Origin: Saprospiraceae bacterium
GTDB lineage: Bacteria; Bacteroidota; Bacteroidia; Chitinophagales; Saprospiraceae
Assembly (NCBI GenBank): GCA_020628095.1
Contig: JAHDFP010000002.1
Coordinates: 124,001 to 188,000, forward strand
Direction of reading: 5' to 3'
DNA: 64,000 nt
This document shows positions 46,835-54,995 of this stretch, in pieces. Positions within the stretch are counted from its first letter, which is position 1. Each line of letters opens with the position of its first letter. The translations under genes and the position numbers were made by a program. The notes under the pieces were generated by a model that was given only the letters and a program-made list of their open reading frames with translations, ran no database searches and had not been told where the DNA came from.

Positions 46835-47737
46835 TTACAATTTCATAATTTTCGTTGTATAAATATCATTCCCTGTATTAATACGAATAAAATAGATTCC
46901 CGAAGGTAGACTTGTTAGGTTTATCTTATTCTCTCCAATCATTACATTAGTTCTTTGTGACAAGACAGCTTGCCCTGAGGAGTCGAATATTTGAAATTCT
47001 AAATTCTTGATTGATTCATTTGATGCGAACCGCAGGATGTCAGTAATTGGATTTTGAATTATATTAAGTTCTAGATTGCTATTTTCACTAGATCTGCCTG
47101 AGAGTTCTTGCTCCTTCTCGCCTCTTCTTCGGTCATCACCACCACCACAAGCTGTACCGCATCCGATTGATATTCCACCTTTTCCTTTGTTTTTGATAAG
47201 TGTGTCGTTGTTACACCTCGTATTTGGATCACAAGAACGGGAAGTATACAGGCAGGAGAATATATCATCCTCCCCAGTAAAATCACATGCTGGATAATCT
47301 ACGTAGTTGTTGCCTATTGTGGTTGTTAGTCTTAACCCTACTCTGATGTGATGAATACCAGAGACATTGTCGGAGCAATAATCGCAAGTATTAATAGTCA
47401 CAGGAATAGTAGCCGTAAAAATTCTAATATTCTCAATTGTTTCTGTGTATGTAAAGGCCTGAATAGGACGCATCATTATCGTGCCGAGCATATTTATTTC
47501 AAGAAACATTGGAGGATAGCCCGTGGGAAAAAATTCTTGTTGACCACTGCCCGAAGGTGCTAACAGATCCAAATTTGCAAGATTAACTTCTATATTAAAA
47601 GATTCCAAACAAGAACCGCTACAACCTATTTGAATTCCATCGGAATTTGTTCCAGCTGTTATTCTAGGTTGCGCGTATAGTTCATTTTGAAACAAAATCA
47701 AAAATAACAGAGATGAGCACAGGATTATTTTTTTCAT
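46835..47737 (-). CDS. Cys-rich T9SS-secreted protein (type A sorting domain)
   Basis: A 300-residue protein with a signal peptide (to about residue 22, ELYAQ). The central part carries several Cys motifs: GIQIGCSGSC near the start, CDYC, a DIFSCLYTSRSC...CNN block, and GISIGCGTACGGG. The first and last look like copies of one short unit. After a basic-acidic linker the last 80 residues are a T9SS type A sorting domain (NPITDILRF, LPSGIYFIRIN, TTKIMKL). I recognise no known domain in the middle. It is first gene of the operon with the TPR-CHAT protease and could be its substrate or regulator (inference). Confidence 0.8.
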   Translation of the reverse strand: MKKIILCSSLLFLILFQNELYAQPRITAGTNSDGIQIGCSGSCLESFNIEVNLANLDLLAPSGSGQQEFFPTGYPPMFLEINMLGTIMMRPIQAFTYTETIENIRIFTATIPVTINTCDYCSDNVSGIHHIRVGLRLTTTIGNNYVDYPACDFTGEDDIFSCLYTSRSCDPNTRCNNDTLIKNKGKGGISIGCGTACGGGDDRRRGEKEQELSGRSSENSNLELNIIQNPITDILRFASNESIKNLEFQIFDSSGQAVLSQRTNVMIGENKINLTSLPSGIYFIRINTGNDIYTTKIMKL

Positions 47738-47823
47738 ATTACAATTATTAAGGTTAATTGATCTTATAGGACCTTACCCTTTCGGGAAAGTCTATTCTGC
47801 AACCTTTATAAATTTATTTATTA

Positions 47824-47927
47824 AAAGGTAACCATTTATAAAATATAAAAAGTGAAGTATATCGTAAATAAGTGCAGTAATTATAAAATAACTGCACAAA
47901 CGATATTACTTACCAATGGTTACCTTT
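47824..47927. repeat. 104-bp nested palindrome in the divergent promoter region
   Basis: Three inverted repeats share one centre. The outer arms AAAGGTAACCATT/AATGGTTACCTTT (47824-47836, 47915-47927) are perfect over 13 bp. The middle arms (47852-47865, 47900-47913) pair with two bulges. The inner arms GTGCAGT/ACTGCAC (47872-47878, 47891-47897) are perfect. It fills most of the gap between the minus-strand secreted/CHAT operon and the plus-strand ECF operon. It could be an operator, a long RNA hairpin or a MITE-like insertion; I see no clear target-site duplication. Confidence 0.8.
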
Positions 47928-47928
47928 G
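47921..47928 (+). promoter_or_regulatory. -7 element of the ECF/TPR/LytTR operon
   Basis: TACCTTTG is an exact TAnnTTTG match 27 nt before the ECF sigma ATG. It lies in the right arm of the palindrome. The mirror position in the left arm reads TACCTTTT toward the other operon. No TTG is seen at normal -33 spacing, so activation or another sigma factor may be needed. Confidence 0.5.
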
Positions 47929-47955
47929 GATTTTAAAAGTTATTAATAATTGTAA

Positions 47956-48513
47956 ATGGTTAACAGTGATTTTGAAATTATACAAAATCTAAGATCACGT
48001 GATAAAAGAATCAAAAATCAAACCATCGAAATGGTATATAGGACTTATTATCCAGTGATCAGAACAATGGTTATTAGTAATAGTGGAAACGAAGAAGAGG
48101 CAGAGGATGTTTTTCAGGATTCCTTGATCGTGTTATATTCAAAAGCTAGGGACATGAATTTTGAACTGTCAAGTAACTTAAAAACATATTTGTACTCTGT
48201 GGCAAGAAACCTATGGCTGAACAAACTCAAACTTAGGAATAGGATGAATATAAAACCAATGGACGATGAACTAAAAGAGTTAGAAGGAGATTTGCCTGAT
48301 GTCCTAGAAGCGAGTCCACGACAGAAACGGATACAACGAGAGTTTCCTAACATAGGAAAAGGATGCCAGGAAATACTTTATAACTATTATTATAATCGTA
48401 TGTCCATGCATGCCATAGCAGAGGAGATGGGATTAGCCAATGATCAAGTGGCCAAGAACAAAAAATCTCGTTGTCTCAAAAAGTTGAAAGAACTTATTTT
48501 CAGAAAGACTTAG
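47956..48513 (+). CDS. ECF RNA polymerase sigma factor
   Basis: A 185-residue sigma-70-like factor. Region 2 runs about 20-90 (EMVYRTYYPVIRTMV, EEEAEDVFQDSLIVLYSKA, LKTYLYSVARNLWLNKLK). Region 4 runs about 125-180 (CQEILYNYYYNRMSMHAIAEEMGLANDQVAKNKKSRCLKKLK). It starts at the ATG with no better choice upstream. It is followed after 8 bp by a single-pass TPR protein that may act as its regulator, and then by a LytTR protein. Divergent from the TPR-CHAT operon. Confidence 0.92.
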   Translation: MVNSDFEIIQNLRSRDKRIKNQTIEMVYRTYYPVIRTMVISNSGNEEEAEDVFQDSLIVLYSKARDMNFELSSNLKTYLYSVARNLWLNKLKLRNRMNIKPMDDELKELEGDLPDVLEASPRQKRIQREFPNIGKGCQEILYNYYYNRMSMHAIAEEMGLANDQVAKNKKSRCLKKLKELIFRKT

Positions 48514-48521
48514 AATTAATA

Positions 48522-49283
48522 ATGAATCAGTTAATTGAATCTAAAATCGATAAAGCTCTTTTTGCCAATATTACTGCGGAGGGAATAGAATCGCTAAAAG
48601 AGGAGTTGAGGGAAGAAATAGATTCCGAACAAATAGATCTACATGTAGATATCGTGAGAGCGGTAAATGCGTATGGAAATGATCTATTACGTCAGGAGCT
48701 CAAGCAATTGCACATAAAACATTTTGGTAAGGAGCATCAACTTGCTAAAGGGAGAGTTGGTTTAAAGTACATATTATTGGTGCTCATAGGGATCTTGTCC
48801 ATTGGAGCTGCAACGTACTTGTTAAAAGCAAAAAACTCCGGCAAAACCAGTATGCAGTTGTTTGCCGAATATTATTCTCCAGTGGAATTCAATAGTACTC
48901 AAAGAAATATGGGCCAGGGGTCTACCATTATTTTAGAGGACTTGTATCAAGGTGGGCAATATGCGGAATATATAGAATTGTGGGAAAGGAACTTTGGTCA
49001 AAGGGAAGATCTAACGTCTGAGGTCATATTGGCTAGTGGGGTAGCTTATGTAGAAATGGATAGTTATGATAAAGCTATCAAGCAATTCGATGTAATAATA
49101 GATAACAATGATTTTAGTTACGCCGACCAAGCATCTTGGTATAAGGCGATGACATTACTCCGTGCAGACGACTTAATTTCTTGTAGACGAGTTTTGCAAG
49201 AAATAATATTGAATCCTGATTCTGACTATAAAGCGGAGAGTCAGTCACTGCTAAAAAAGCTAGACAGTATAGCACCTCAATAA
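48522..49283 (+). CDS. Single-pass membrane protein with periplasmic TPR, possible anti-sigma factor
   Basis: A 253-residue protein from ATG 48522; the open frame reaches back into the sigma gene but that overlap is not needed. Residues 1-77 are charged and helical, predicted cytoplasmic. One membrane helix follows (about 81-99, YILLVLIGILSIGAATYLL). The outer part (about 130-253) has two or three TPR-like helix pairs (YAEYIELWERNFG, LASGVAYVEMDSYDKAIKQFD, ASWYKAMTLLRADD). The topology, cytoplasmic arm then helix then periplasmic sensor, is that of an anti-sigma factor, but no known anti-sigma domain is visible. Confidence 0.85.
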   Translation: MNQLIESKIDKALFANITAEGIESLKEELREEIDSEQIDLHVDIVRAVNAYGNDLLRQELKQLHIKHFGKEHQLAKGRVGLKYILLVLIGILSIGAATYLLKAKNSGKTSMQLFAEYYSPVEFNSTQRNMGQGSTIILEDLYQGGQYAEYIELWERNFGQREDLTSEVILASGVAYVEMDSYDKAIKQFDVIIDNNDFSYADQASWYKAMTLLRADDLISCRRVLQEIILNPDSDYKAESQSLLKKLDSIAPQ

Positions 49284-49285
49284 TT

Positions 49286-49663
49286 ATGGATAGAAAAGAT
49301 GGACCTTCTGGTTACGAACTTTTCCCAATTGTAGAACTCGATGGTCGCTCCTTCGTCCAATTGTCACAGGTGGTGAGGCTCATAGCTGATGGTGCATGTA
49401 GTTGGGTTTTTTTTGAAAATGGGAAAAAGATAATTACAACAAAAAATCTAGGGTATTACGAGAAAATCTTACCTCGACCTGATGGCACGCTCAATAATAA
49501 GTTTTTCCGAGTACATCACAAGCATCTAGTCAATCTCAGTTACATGAGAAAATATAACAAACGAGAGCAAGTAATCTATTTGAATACTAATGATATCATA
49601 CCTATCTCACAACGAAAGTCCAAGGAGTTTAAAGATCTTCTCAGAAGTCTTTCTTTATACTAA
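49286..49663 (+). CDS. Stand-alone LytTR DNA-binding protein
   Basis: A 125-residue protein consisting of little more than a LytTR domain (about 15-120): EL.GRSFVQLSQVVRLIADGACSWVFFENGKKIITTKNLGYYEKIL, then NNKFFRVHHKHLVNLSYMRKY and the final DIIPISQRKSKEFKDLL. There is no receiver domain, so its activity must be set by expression or a partner. It starts 2 bp after the TPR gene stop, in the ECF operon. It probably binds repeats upstream of target genes. Confidence 0.9.
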   Translation: MDRKDGPSGYELFPIVELDGRSFVQLSQVVRLIADGACSWVFFENGKKIITTKNLGYYEKILPRPDGTLNNKFFRVHHKHLVNLSYMRKYNKREQVIYLNTNDIIPISQRKSKEFKDLLRSLSLY

Positions 49664-49896
49664 TCTAGATATGCGGTTTATTTTCTGATGTTCGATAATT
49701 CTCGATCATAATACATCTAATAGAGAACTACCGATTTTGGAGAAGGGGTATATGTAGTACGAGTATATAATGAAACCGAAATTATATACGAAACCAAAAT
49801 GATTAAGCTGAATGGATTCTAAATTGGATTGTCTGTTCATTTTAAAATAAAGGGAAGGCTGTCTTAATTCGTTGGGGCGGTCTTTTTAAGTCCTGA

Positions 49897-51321
49897 CTAA
49901 AAATCCGAAAACAAATAACTCAACTTCAAACAAACCTGATGGCGCGAAGCAATGGAGTTGAAATCACCATTGTTGAATAAAGAGTTGAAATCTTTTTTTC
50001 GAGAATAGGAAACTCCAATAGATGTTCTTTCTTTAAACTGGTAATTGACTTCTGCTATGATGCCATAATAAATTCTTGTATGGTTTATATTCTGTTGAGA
50101 TAAAGTAACATCGTTTTGGATAGCATTATAATTATCTAAATCTATATTGACCTGATCGAGATAGTTCTTTAGACCTACTATATGATTTATACCTAATCCA
50201 GTACCTATGTTGAAGTCTATATGCTTAGATCTTATAATATTTTGTAAGACACCTAATCCAATATCTACATTATAAAATGTGTGTCGATTATGCAGATCAA
50301 GATTAATGTCAACATCCTCTGAAGTAGAAGTCGAGCTCGCGCGCTGTACAAGAACAGTAGAATTAAGAAAGCCCAATGGAGAAGCCATAGTCAAATCATA
50401 GCTATTTTGAAGGGCAGTATTTTCTGTATCTATTCTGTAGTTGGCAGAAGAATTGTGGCCAGAGTAACTCGTATTTTTTTCTATCATTGTCTGACCGAAA
50501 ATTGTAAGACCAGCACTCAGGCTTTTGTCTATACTGATTCCTAGAGTCCAACCGGTGGCATTGTCATGTGAAAAATCTGCTGCAGATAAAGCTGATTTGT
50601 AATTTTCATTGAGTTCGTAACGGAGGTTAGTATAACCCGTATATATAGAAAGTGTCGTTTTGTTTCCTTTGTTAACAGGTGTGATTGATTCCTCTATTGC
50701 TGGAGAATAATCATCTGGAAAATACCTTGGACTTGGGGTCAATTCGGGCAGTCCATTGGTCGGAGCAAGACCGATTAAACTCCTTTCTTTTTCTCTTGTT
50801 GTTTTAGGTTCTTTACTAGCTTTTTGAATTATAGTTTCTTCGGCTTTACTATTTGTCGCTGATAGATTTTCTTTATGTTGGTGGGCGGAATTGAGAATAT
50901 TTTCATTCTCGGAGATCACTTTTTTTGTTGTTTGTGCACCTTCGGTTTTAATCTCTTTCACTACACTTTGTCCATCCGAATTTGTTATTTGTCTTTCGGT
51001 CTTTTGTGATATTTCAAAATCTGCAATGTCGTTAGATGGTTTAGTTCGTTTATCAATTGCATTTTTTTCTGACCTGATAGAAGAAGAATCAAGAGGGGTG
51101 CTATTGGAGTGTATAGGATTTTTATTTGAGATAATAAGAATTATGAAGAGACTCAATATTAAGCCACCAAATATCCAAAGCCAAGGAATAGCATTCCTTT
51201 CTTTTTTGGAATAAATTGCTTCTTCTATCTGCGGTAAAATGTCCTCAGATGGATTAAGCCAATCTTCTCCTTCCAAATGTGATTGGTTAAATAAATCTTC
51301 TATGTACTTATCGTCAGGCAT
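49897..51321 (-). CDS. Anti-sigma-like protein fused to an outer-membrane beta-barrel
   Basis: A 474-residue protein. Residues 1-45 (MPDDKYIEDLFNQSHLEGEDWLNPSEDILPQIEEAIYSKK) resemble cytoplasmic anti-sigma arms. A membrane helix follows at about 47-63 (LWIFGGLILSLFIILII), then a Ser/Thr/Lys/Glu-rich linker of about 130 residues. The C-terminal half (about 215-474) has alternating beta strands and ends in LKLSYLFSDF, the aromatic end typical of outer-membrane barrels. It would thus span both membranes. It overlaps the upstream ECF sigma gene by 8 bp, supporting a sigma-regulating role. No characterised family is recognised. Confidence 0.8.
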   Translation of the reverse strand: MPDDKYIEDLFNQSHLEGEDWLNPSEDILPQIEEAIYSKKERNAIPWLWIFGGLILSLFIILIISNKNPIHSNSTPLDSSSIRSEKNAIDKRTKPSNDIADFEISQKTERQITNSDGQSVVKEIKTEGAQTTKKVISENENILNSAHQHKENLSATNSKAEETIIQKASKEPKTTREKERSLIGLAPTNGLPELTPSPRYFPDDYSPAIEESITPVNKGNKTTLSIYTGYTNLRYELNENYKSALSAADFSHDNATGWTLGISIDKSLSAGLTIFGQTMIEKNTSYSGHNSSANYRIDTENTALQNSYDLTMASPLGFLNSTVLVQRASSTSTSEDVDINLDLHNRHTFYNVDIGLGVLQNIIRSKHIDFNIGTGLGINHIVGLKNYLDQVNIDLDNYNAIQNDVTLSQQNINHTRIYYGIIAEVNYQFKERTSIGVSYSRKKDFNSLFNNGDFNSIASRHQVCLKLSYLFSDF

Positions 51322-51877
51322 AGCGACCTACAAGTGTCGGTTGATTTTGATTTATTTTTTCTTGTAATAATTTTTTTGCTTTCATCAGTTGCGTCTTGGA
51401 AGTGTTCTCTGATATCTTCAATTCTTCGGCAATCTCTCTGTGCTTATAACCATCGATGGTGTACATATTGAATACTGTTCTGTATCCCTTAGGCAAAGTC
51501 ATAATCAACTTAGTAAGATCTTGCAGGTTCAGTCTATCTATTGCATTGGGATTAATATCTTTCTTATCCACGAAATCAATTATCTGATCGAAGTCTAAGG
51601 ACAACTTTTTCTTCCTTAACGATTCCAGACAACAATTAATCGTTATCCGCTTAGCCCATGTATAGAACTGACCTTTCTGATGATCATACGACTGTAATGC
51701 TTTATAGATTCTGATGAATGATTCTTGTAATAAATCCTCGGAATCATGTCTATACTTCATATATCTTAAGCATACCAGAAGAAGAGATTTTTTATACCTA
51801 TGATATAGATGCCTAAAAGAAGTTTTATCTCCTTGCAGGATTTTATCTATTAATAATATATCATTAGTATTTTCCAA
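51314..51877 (-). CDS. ECF RNA polymerase sigma factor
   Basis: A 187-residue sigma factor with region 2 (TSFRHLYHRYKKSLLLVCLRY, DSEDLLQESFIRIYKALQSYD, FYTWAKRITINCCLESLRKKK) and region 4 (LPKGYRTVFNMYTIDGYKHREIAEELKISENTSKTQLMKAKKLL). The 8-bp overlap with the next gene points to a sigma/anti-sigma pair. A terminator separates it from the fasciclin gene upstream. Its targets are unknown; the fasciclin or envelope genes nearby are candidates. Confidence 0.94.
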   Translation of the reverse strand: MENTNDILLIDKILQGDKTSFRHLYHRYKKSLLLVCLRYMKYRHDSEDLLQESFIRIYKALQSYDHQKGQFYTWAKRITINCCLESLRKKKLSLDFDQIIDFVDKKDINPNAIDRLNLQDLTKLIMTLPKGYRTVFNMYTIDGYKHREIAEELKISENTSKTQLMKAKKLLQEKINQNQPTLVGRYA

Positions 51878-51927
51878 TGTCTGTGTTGTGATAAAATTCT
51901 AAACATGATTAGTGTAAAAAAGTTATA

Positions 51928-51958
51928 AGAAAGCCCAGAATTTTTTTCTGGACTTTCT
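51928..51958 (-). terminator. Terminator after the fasciclin-repeat gene
   Basis: A 13-bp stem (AGAAAGTCCAGAA pairing with TTCTGGGCTTTCT on the minus strand, one G-U pair) with a 5-nt A-rich loop, followed on the minus strand by a T-rich tract interrupted near the stem (TATAACTTTTTT). It begins 18 nt after the stop of the fasciclin protein. Confidence 0.75.
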
Positions 51959-51976
51959 TTTTTACACACAATGGAA

Positions 51977-54325
51977 TCACTTTTCGATCATTACTTTCTT
52001 GTAATATTTTTTATTCTGATTCGTAATTTCTAATATATAGAGACCGTTATTCACGTCATTCATGTCAAGTGTAGTGTTGCTAGAACTAATAACTTGACTA
52101 TTAATTCTTTGCCCAGCACTATTGATAATATTGATCATGGTATTGCCAGTATCTTCTTGAGCTAATTCTATATTGATTATGCCTTGAGAAGGATTGGGGA
52201 ATATGCGTGCGTCAGAGAAATTACCTAATTCTTCTGTAGAAGAGGTCGTAGGAAGTAGAACAGCATCTATGACATGGACTACACCATTATCCGTAACTAG
52301 ATCCGCAACGACAACCTGTGCATCATTTATAAATACATTGCCATTCTCTATTTTGACAGTAATCTCACTTCCGTTAAGTGTAGCCGCCATTTGTCCATCA
52401 CTTAAGTCTGTACTTCTTACATCGGCGCCGATCACATGATAGAGTAGGATAGAAGTCAAATCACCACTTGGGTCAGCGAGTAAAGCATCTACAGTACCAG
52501 CAGGCAGCGCATCAAAAGCCGCATCAGTCGGAGCAAATACTGTAAAAGGTCCATCTCCAGCAAGTGTCCCTGCAAGGTCAGCAGCAATAACCGCAGCCTC
52601 TAATGTATTGTGATCTGGACTGTCCACAATAACGTCTACGACTGTCCTTGTCGGTGGCAATAATACAGCATCTATAACATGCACTACGCCGTTATCTGTT
52701 ACAATATCTGCAGCAGTAACCATGGCATCATTAATGAATACATTGCCATCGTCAATCCTGACAGTAATATCTTTACCATTAAGTGTAGCGGCCATTTGCC
52801 CATCACTAAGGTCTGTACTTCTTATATCGCCACCTATGACATGATATAGCAGTATAGAGGTCAGGTCACCACTGGGGTCAGCAAGTAATGCGTCTATAGT
52901 GCCATCAGGTAGTGCATCAAAGGCCGCATCAGTCGGAGCAAAAACTGTAAAAGGTCCATCACCTGACAAAGTACCAGCTAAATCAGCAGCAACCACAGCC
53001 GCTTCCAGCGTGTTATGATCAGGACTATTTACTATAATATCCACCACTGTTGTTGTCGGAGGTAATAATACGGCATCTATGACATGTACGACTCCGTTAG
53101 ATGCCTCTATGTCTGCAAGAACGACTTGTGCATCATTAATGAATACGTTACCGTTTTCTATTTTTACGACAATGTCTTTTCCGTTTACTGTCGTTGCTAC
53201 TTGTCCGTCAGATAAATCCGTACTACGAATATCACCGCTTACCGCATGGTACAATAGAATGGAAGTAAGATCACCACTTGGATCGGCTAATAGTGCATCT
53301 ATTGTTCCGTCAGGTAGCGCATCGAAGGCTGCATCTGTCGGTGCGAATAAAGTGAAAGGTCCATCTTCACTTAGAGTCCCCGCAAGATCTGCTGCGATTA
53401 CCGCTGCTTCTAATGTATTATGTATAGGACTATTGACGACGATATCGACTACAGTAGGAGGTTTCGGCAGTAGGACGGCATCTATCACATGTACAACTCC
53501 ATTGCCAGCAACGATATCAGCAACCAGAACCTGCGCATCATCTATAAATACGTTGCCATTTTCGATTTTGACTGTAATTTCTTGTCCATTGACTGTCATT
53601 GCCATCTGCCCGTCACTCAAGTCTGTACTACGTACATCCGCGCCAGCTATAACATGGTATGTCAATACATCAGTCAGCGCACCTTGTGGGTCTGAGAGGA
53701 GAGCATCTATAATCGCAGCAGGTAGTGCGTCGAACGCTGCATCTGTCGGAGCGAACACCGTAAATGGTCCAGCCTCACTTAAGGTTGTCTCTAGTCCTGC
53801 GGCTAATACTGCTGTCTCCAGTGTATTATGAATAGGACTGTCCACAATAATATCTACAACAGTAGCAGGTTCAGGTATAAGTACAGCGTCTATAACATGT
53901 ACGACGCCATTATCCGCAACAATATCTGCAGTAGTGACTTGTGCGTCATTGATAAATACATTACCATTTTCGATTTTGACCGTTATATCTAATCCATTCA
54001 CTGTCATAGCAGTCTGACCATCAGATAGATCTGTGCTTCTGATATCACCACCCACTACGTGATAAGTAAGTACATCCGTAAGTGCTCCTTGCGGATCTGC
54101 AAGTAATGTGTTTATTACTGTCGCAGGTAATGCGGCAAAAGCAGCATCTGTTGGTGCGAATACGGTAAATGGTCCTGTACTACTCAGGGTTGTTTCCAGT
54201 CCTGCCGCCAGAACAGCGGTCTCTAAAGTATTATGATCTGGACTATTGACCACGATATCTACCACAGTGTTTTGCGAGGTTAAAGCAAATGGTAGAAAAA
54301 GAAAAAGGTAAAAAATACGTTTCAT
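51977..54325 (-). CDS. Surface protein with five fasciclin (FAS1) domains and a T9SS sorting domain
   Basis: A 782-residue exported protein (signal peptide about 1-17). Five FAS1 domains of about 136 residues are almost identical to each other. Each has the H1-type motif GPFTVFAPTDAAFxALP, LLYHVxGGDIRSTDLSDGQ and the end block NGVVHVIDAVLLP (H2). They start near residues 20, 155, 293, 429 and 565. The last 75 residues are a T9SS type A sorting domain (IFPNPSQGIINIEL, NNGLYILEI, KKVMIEK). FAS1 domains mediate adhesion. The near-identity of the repeats suggests recent or homogenised duplication. Confidence 0.95.
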   Translation of the reverse strand: MKRIFYLFLFLPFALTSQNTVVDIVVNSPDHNTLETAVLAAGLETTLSSTGPFTVFAPTDAAFAALPATVINTLLADPQGALTDVLTYHVVGGDIRSTDLSDGQTAMTVNGLDITVKIENGNVFINDAQVTTADIVADNGVVHVIDAVLIPEPATVVDIIVDSPIHNTLETAVLAAGLETTLSEAGPFTVFAPTDAAFDALPAAIIDALLSDPQGALTDVLTYHVIAGADVRSTDLSDGQMAMTVNGQEITVKIENGNVFIDDAQVLVADIVAGNGVVHVIDAVLLPKPPTVVDIVVNSPIHNTLEAAVIAADLAGTLSEDGPFTLFAPTDAAFDALPDGTIDALLADPSGDLTSILLYHAVSGDIRSTDLSDGQVATTVNGKDIVVKIENGNVFINDAQVVLADIEASNGVVHVIDAVLLPPTTTVVDIIVNSPDHNTLEAAVVAADLAGTLSGDGPFTVFAPTDAAFDALPDGTIDALLADPSGDLTSILLYHVIGGDIRSTDLSDGQMAATLNGKDITVRIDDGNVFINDAMVTAADIVTDNGVVHVIDAVLLPPTRTVVDVIVDSPDHNTLEAAVIAADLAGTLAGDGPFTVFAPTDAAFDALPAGTVDALLADPSGDLTSILLYHVIGADVRSTDLSDGQMAATLNGSEITVKIENGNVFINDAQVVVADLVTDNGVVHVIDAVLLPTTSSTEELGNFSDARIFPNPSQGIINIELAQEDTGNTMINIINSAGQRINSQVISSSNTTLDMNDVNNGLYILEITNQNKKYYKKVMIEK

Positions 54326-54589
54326 AAGCTCTTTGTTTTTTTAATCTAAATTCTAAATACATCCGACTTATGAAAAGAGGATCATAATGGTTGCCTGAGC
54401 TAAAAATATTATTAGAAAGAGGTGGGATAATTAGATAAAAGGCCAGAGAATATAAGCTATTCCACCTAATTGACAAGTGCTTTACTTTTTGAGGTAGGGG
54501 AATGATGGCTGACCAGATGTCTTAATATTGCTGATTGAAACCTCTCTTTACAATTTCCTTTTACTCAATACAATCAATATAAAGGTGTT

Positions 54590-54988
54590 ATGTTGTTTCA
54601 AAGTCAACCAATCGTAGAAAAGTTTGTGTTTCACAAACAATTAAATGCTGAGAAAATAGAGCAGTTCTTTGGCGGTGATATGCAATTTTGTCACAGTATG
54701 TTCGAGGTATTTCTACATACAGTTCCCGCTGATTTGGAATTGTTAGAAGACGCCGTGGAGGCGCGAGATTTTATAGCCATCAAGGCGATTTCTCATAAGA
54801 TTAAAACCAATTTCAAATTTGTAGGACTTGATGCCATAAGTGATCTTATAGTCAAAGTAGAATCTGCGGCAAAGAATCAGTCACAGGACACCTTTGGTTA
54901 TTATAAAGAGCTCAAGCTGCGCATAGAAGGTGCCATAGCTATTATAAGAGCTGAGATCGTTAGGATTACCCGTTATCTAAACAATTAG
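54590..54988 (+). CDS. Histidine phosphotransfer (Hpt) protein
   Basis: A 132-residue cytoplasmic protein made of one Hpt domain. The phospho-accepting His is His69 in IKAISHKIKTNFKFVGLD, the typical AHxLKxxxxxxG pattern with Ile and Lys variants. Helices before and after fit a four-helix bundle. It sits 7 bp before a LytTR response regulator gene, so it probably passes phosphate to that regulator. The cognate hybrid kinase is not in the window. Confidence 0.88.
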   Translation: MLFQSQPIVEKFVFHKQLNAEKIEQFFGGDMQFCHSMFEVFLHTVPADLELLEDAVEARDFIAIKAISHKIKTNFKFVGLDAISDLIVKVESAAKNQSQDTFGYYKELKLRIEGAIAIIRAEIVRITRYLNN

Positions 54989-54995
54989 TGGACAA

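Noticed and set aside
47824-47927. Palindrome as a Rho-independent terminator
   Set aside because: It lies between two divergent starts, where no transcript needs to end, and the outer arms are followed by TGGATTTT rather than a T-tract.
53079-53831. Long plus-strand open frame of 250 residues opposite the fasciclin repeats
   Set aside because: It is the antisense of the FAS1 repeats, with repeated Ser/Thr/Ala-rich nonsense sequence and no known motif.
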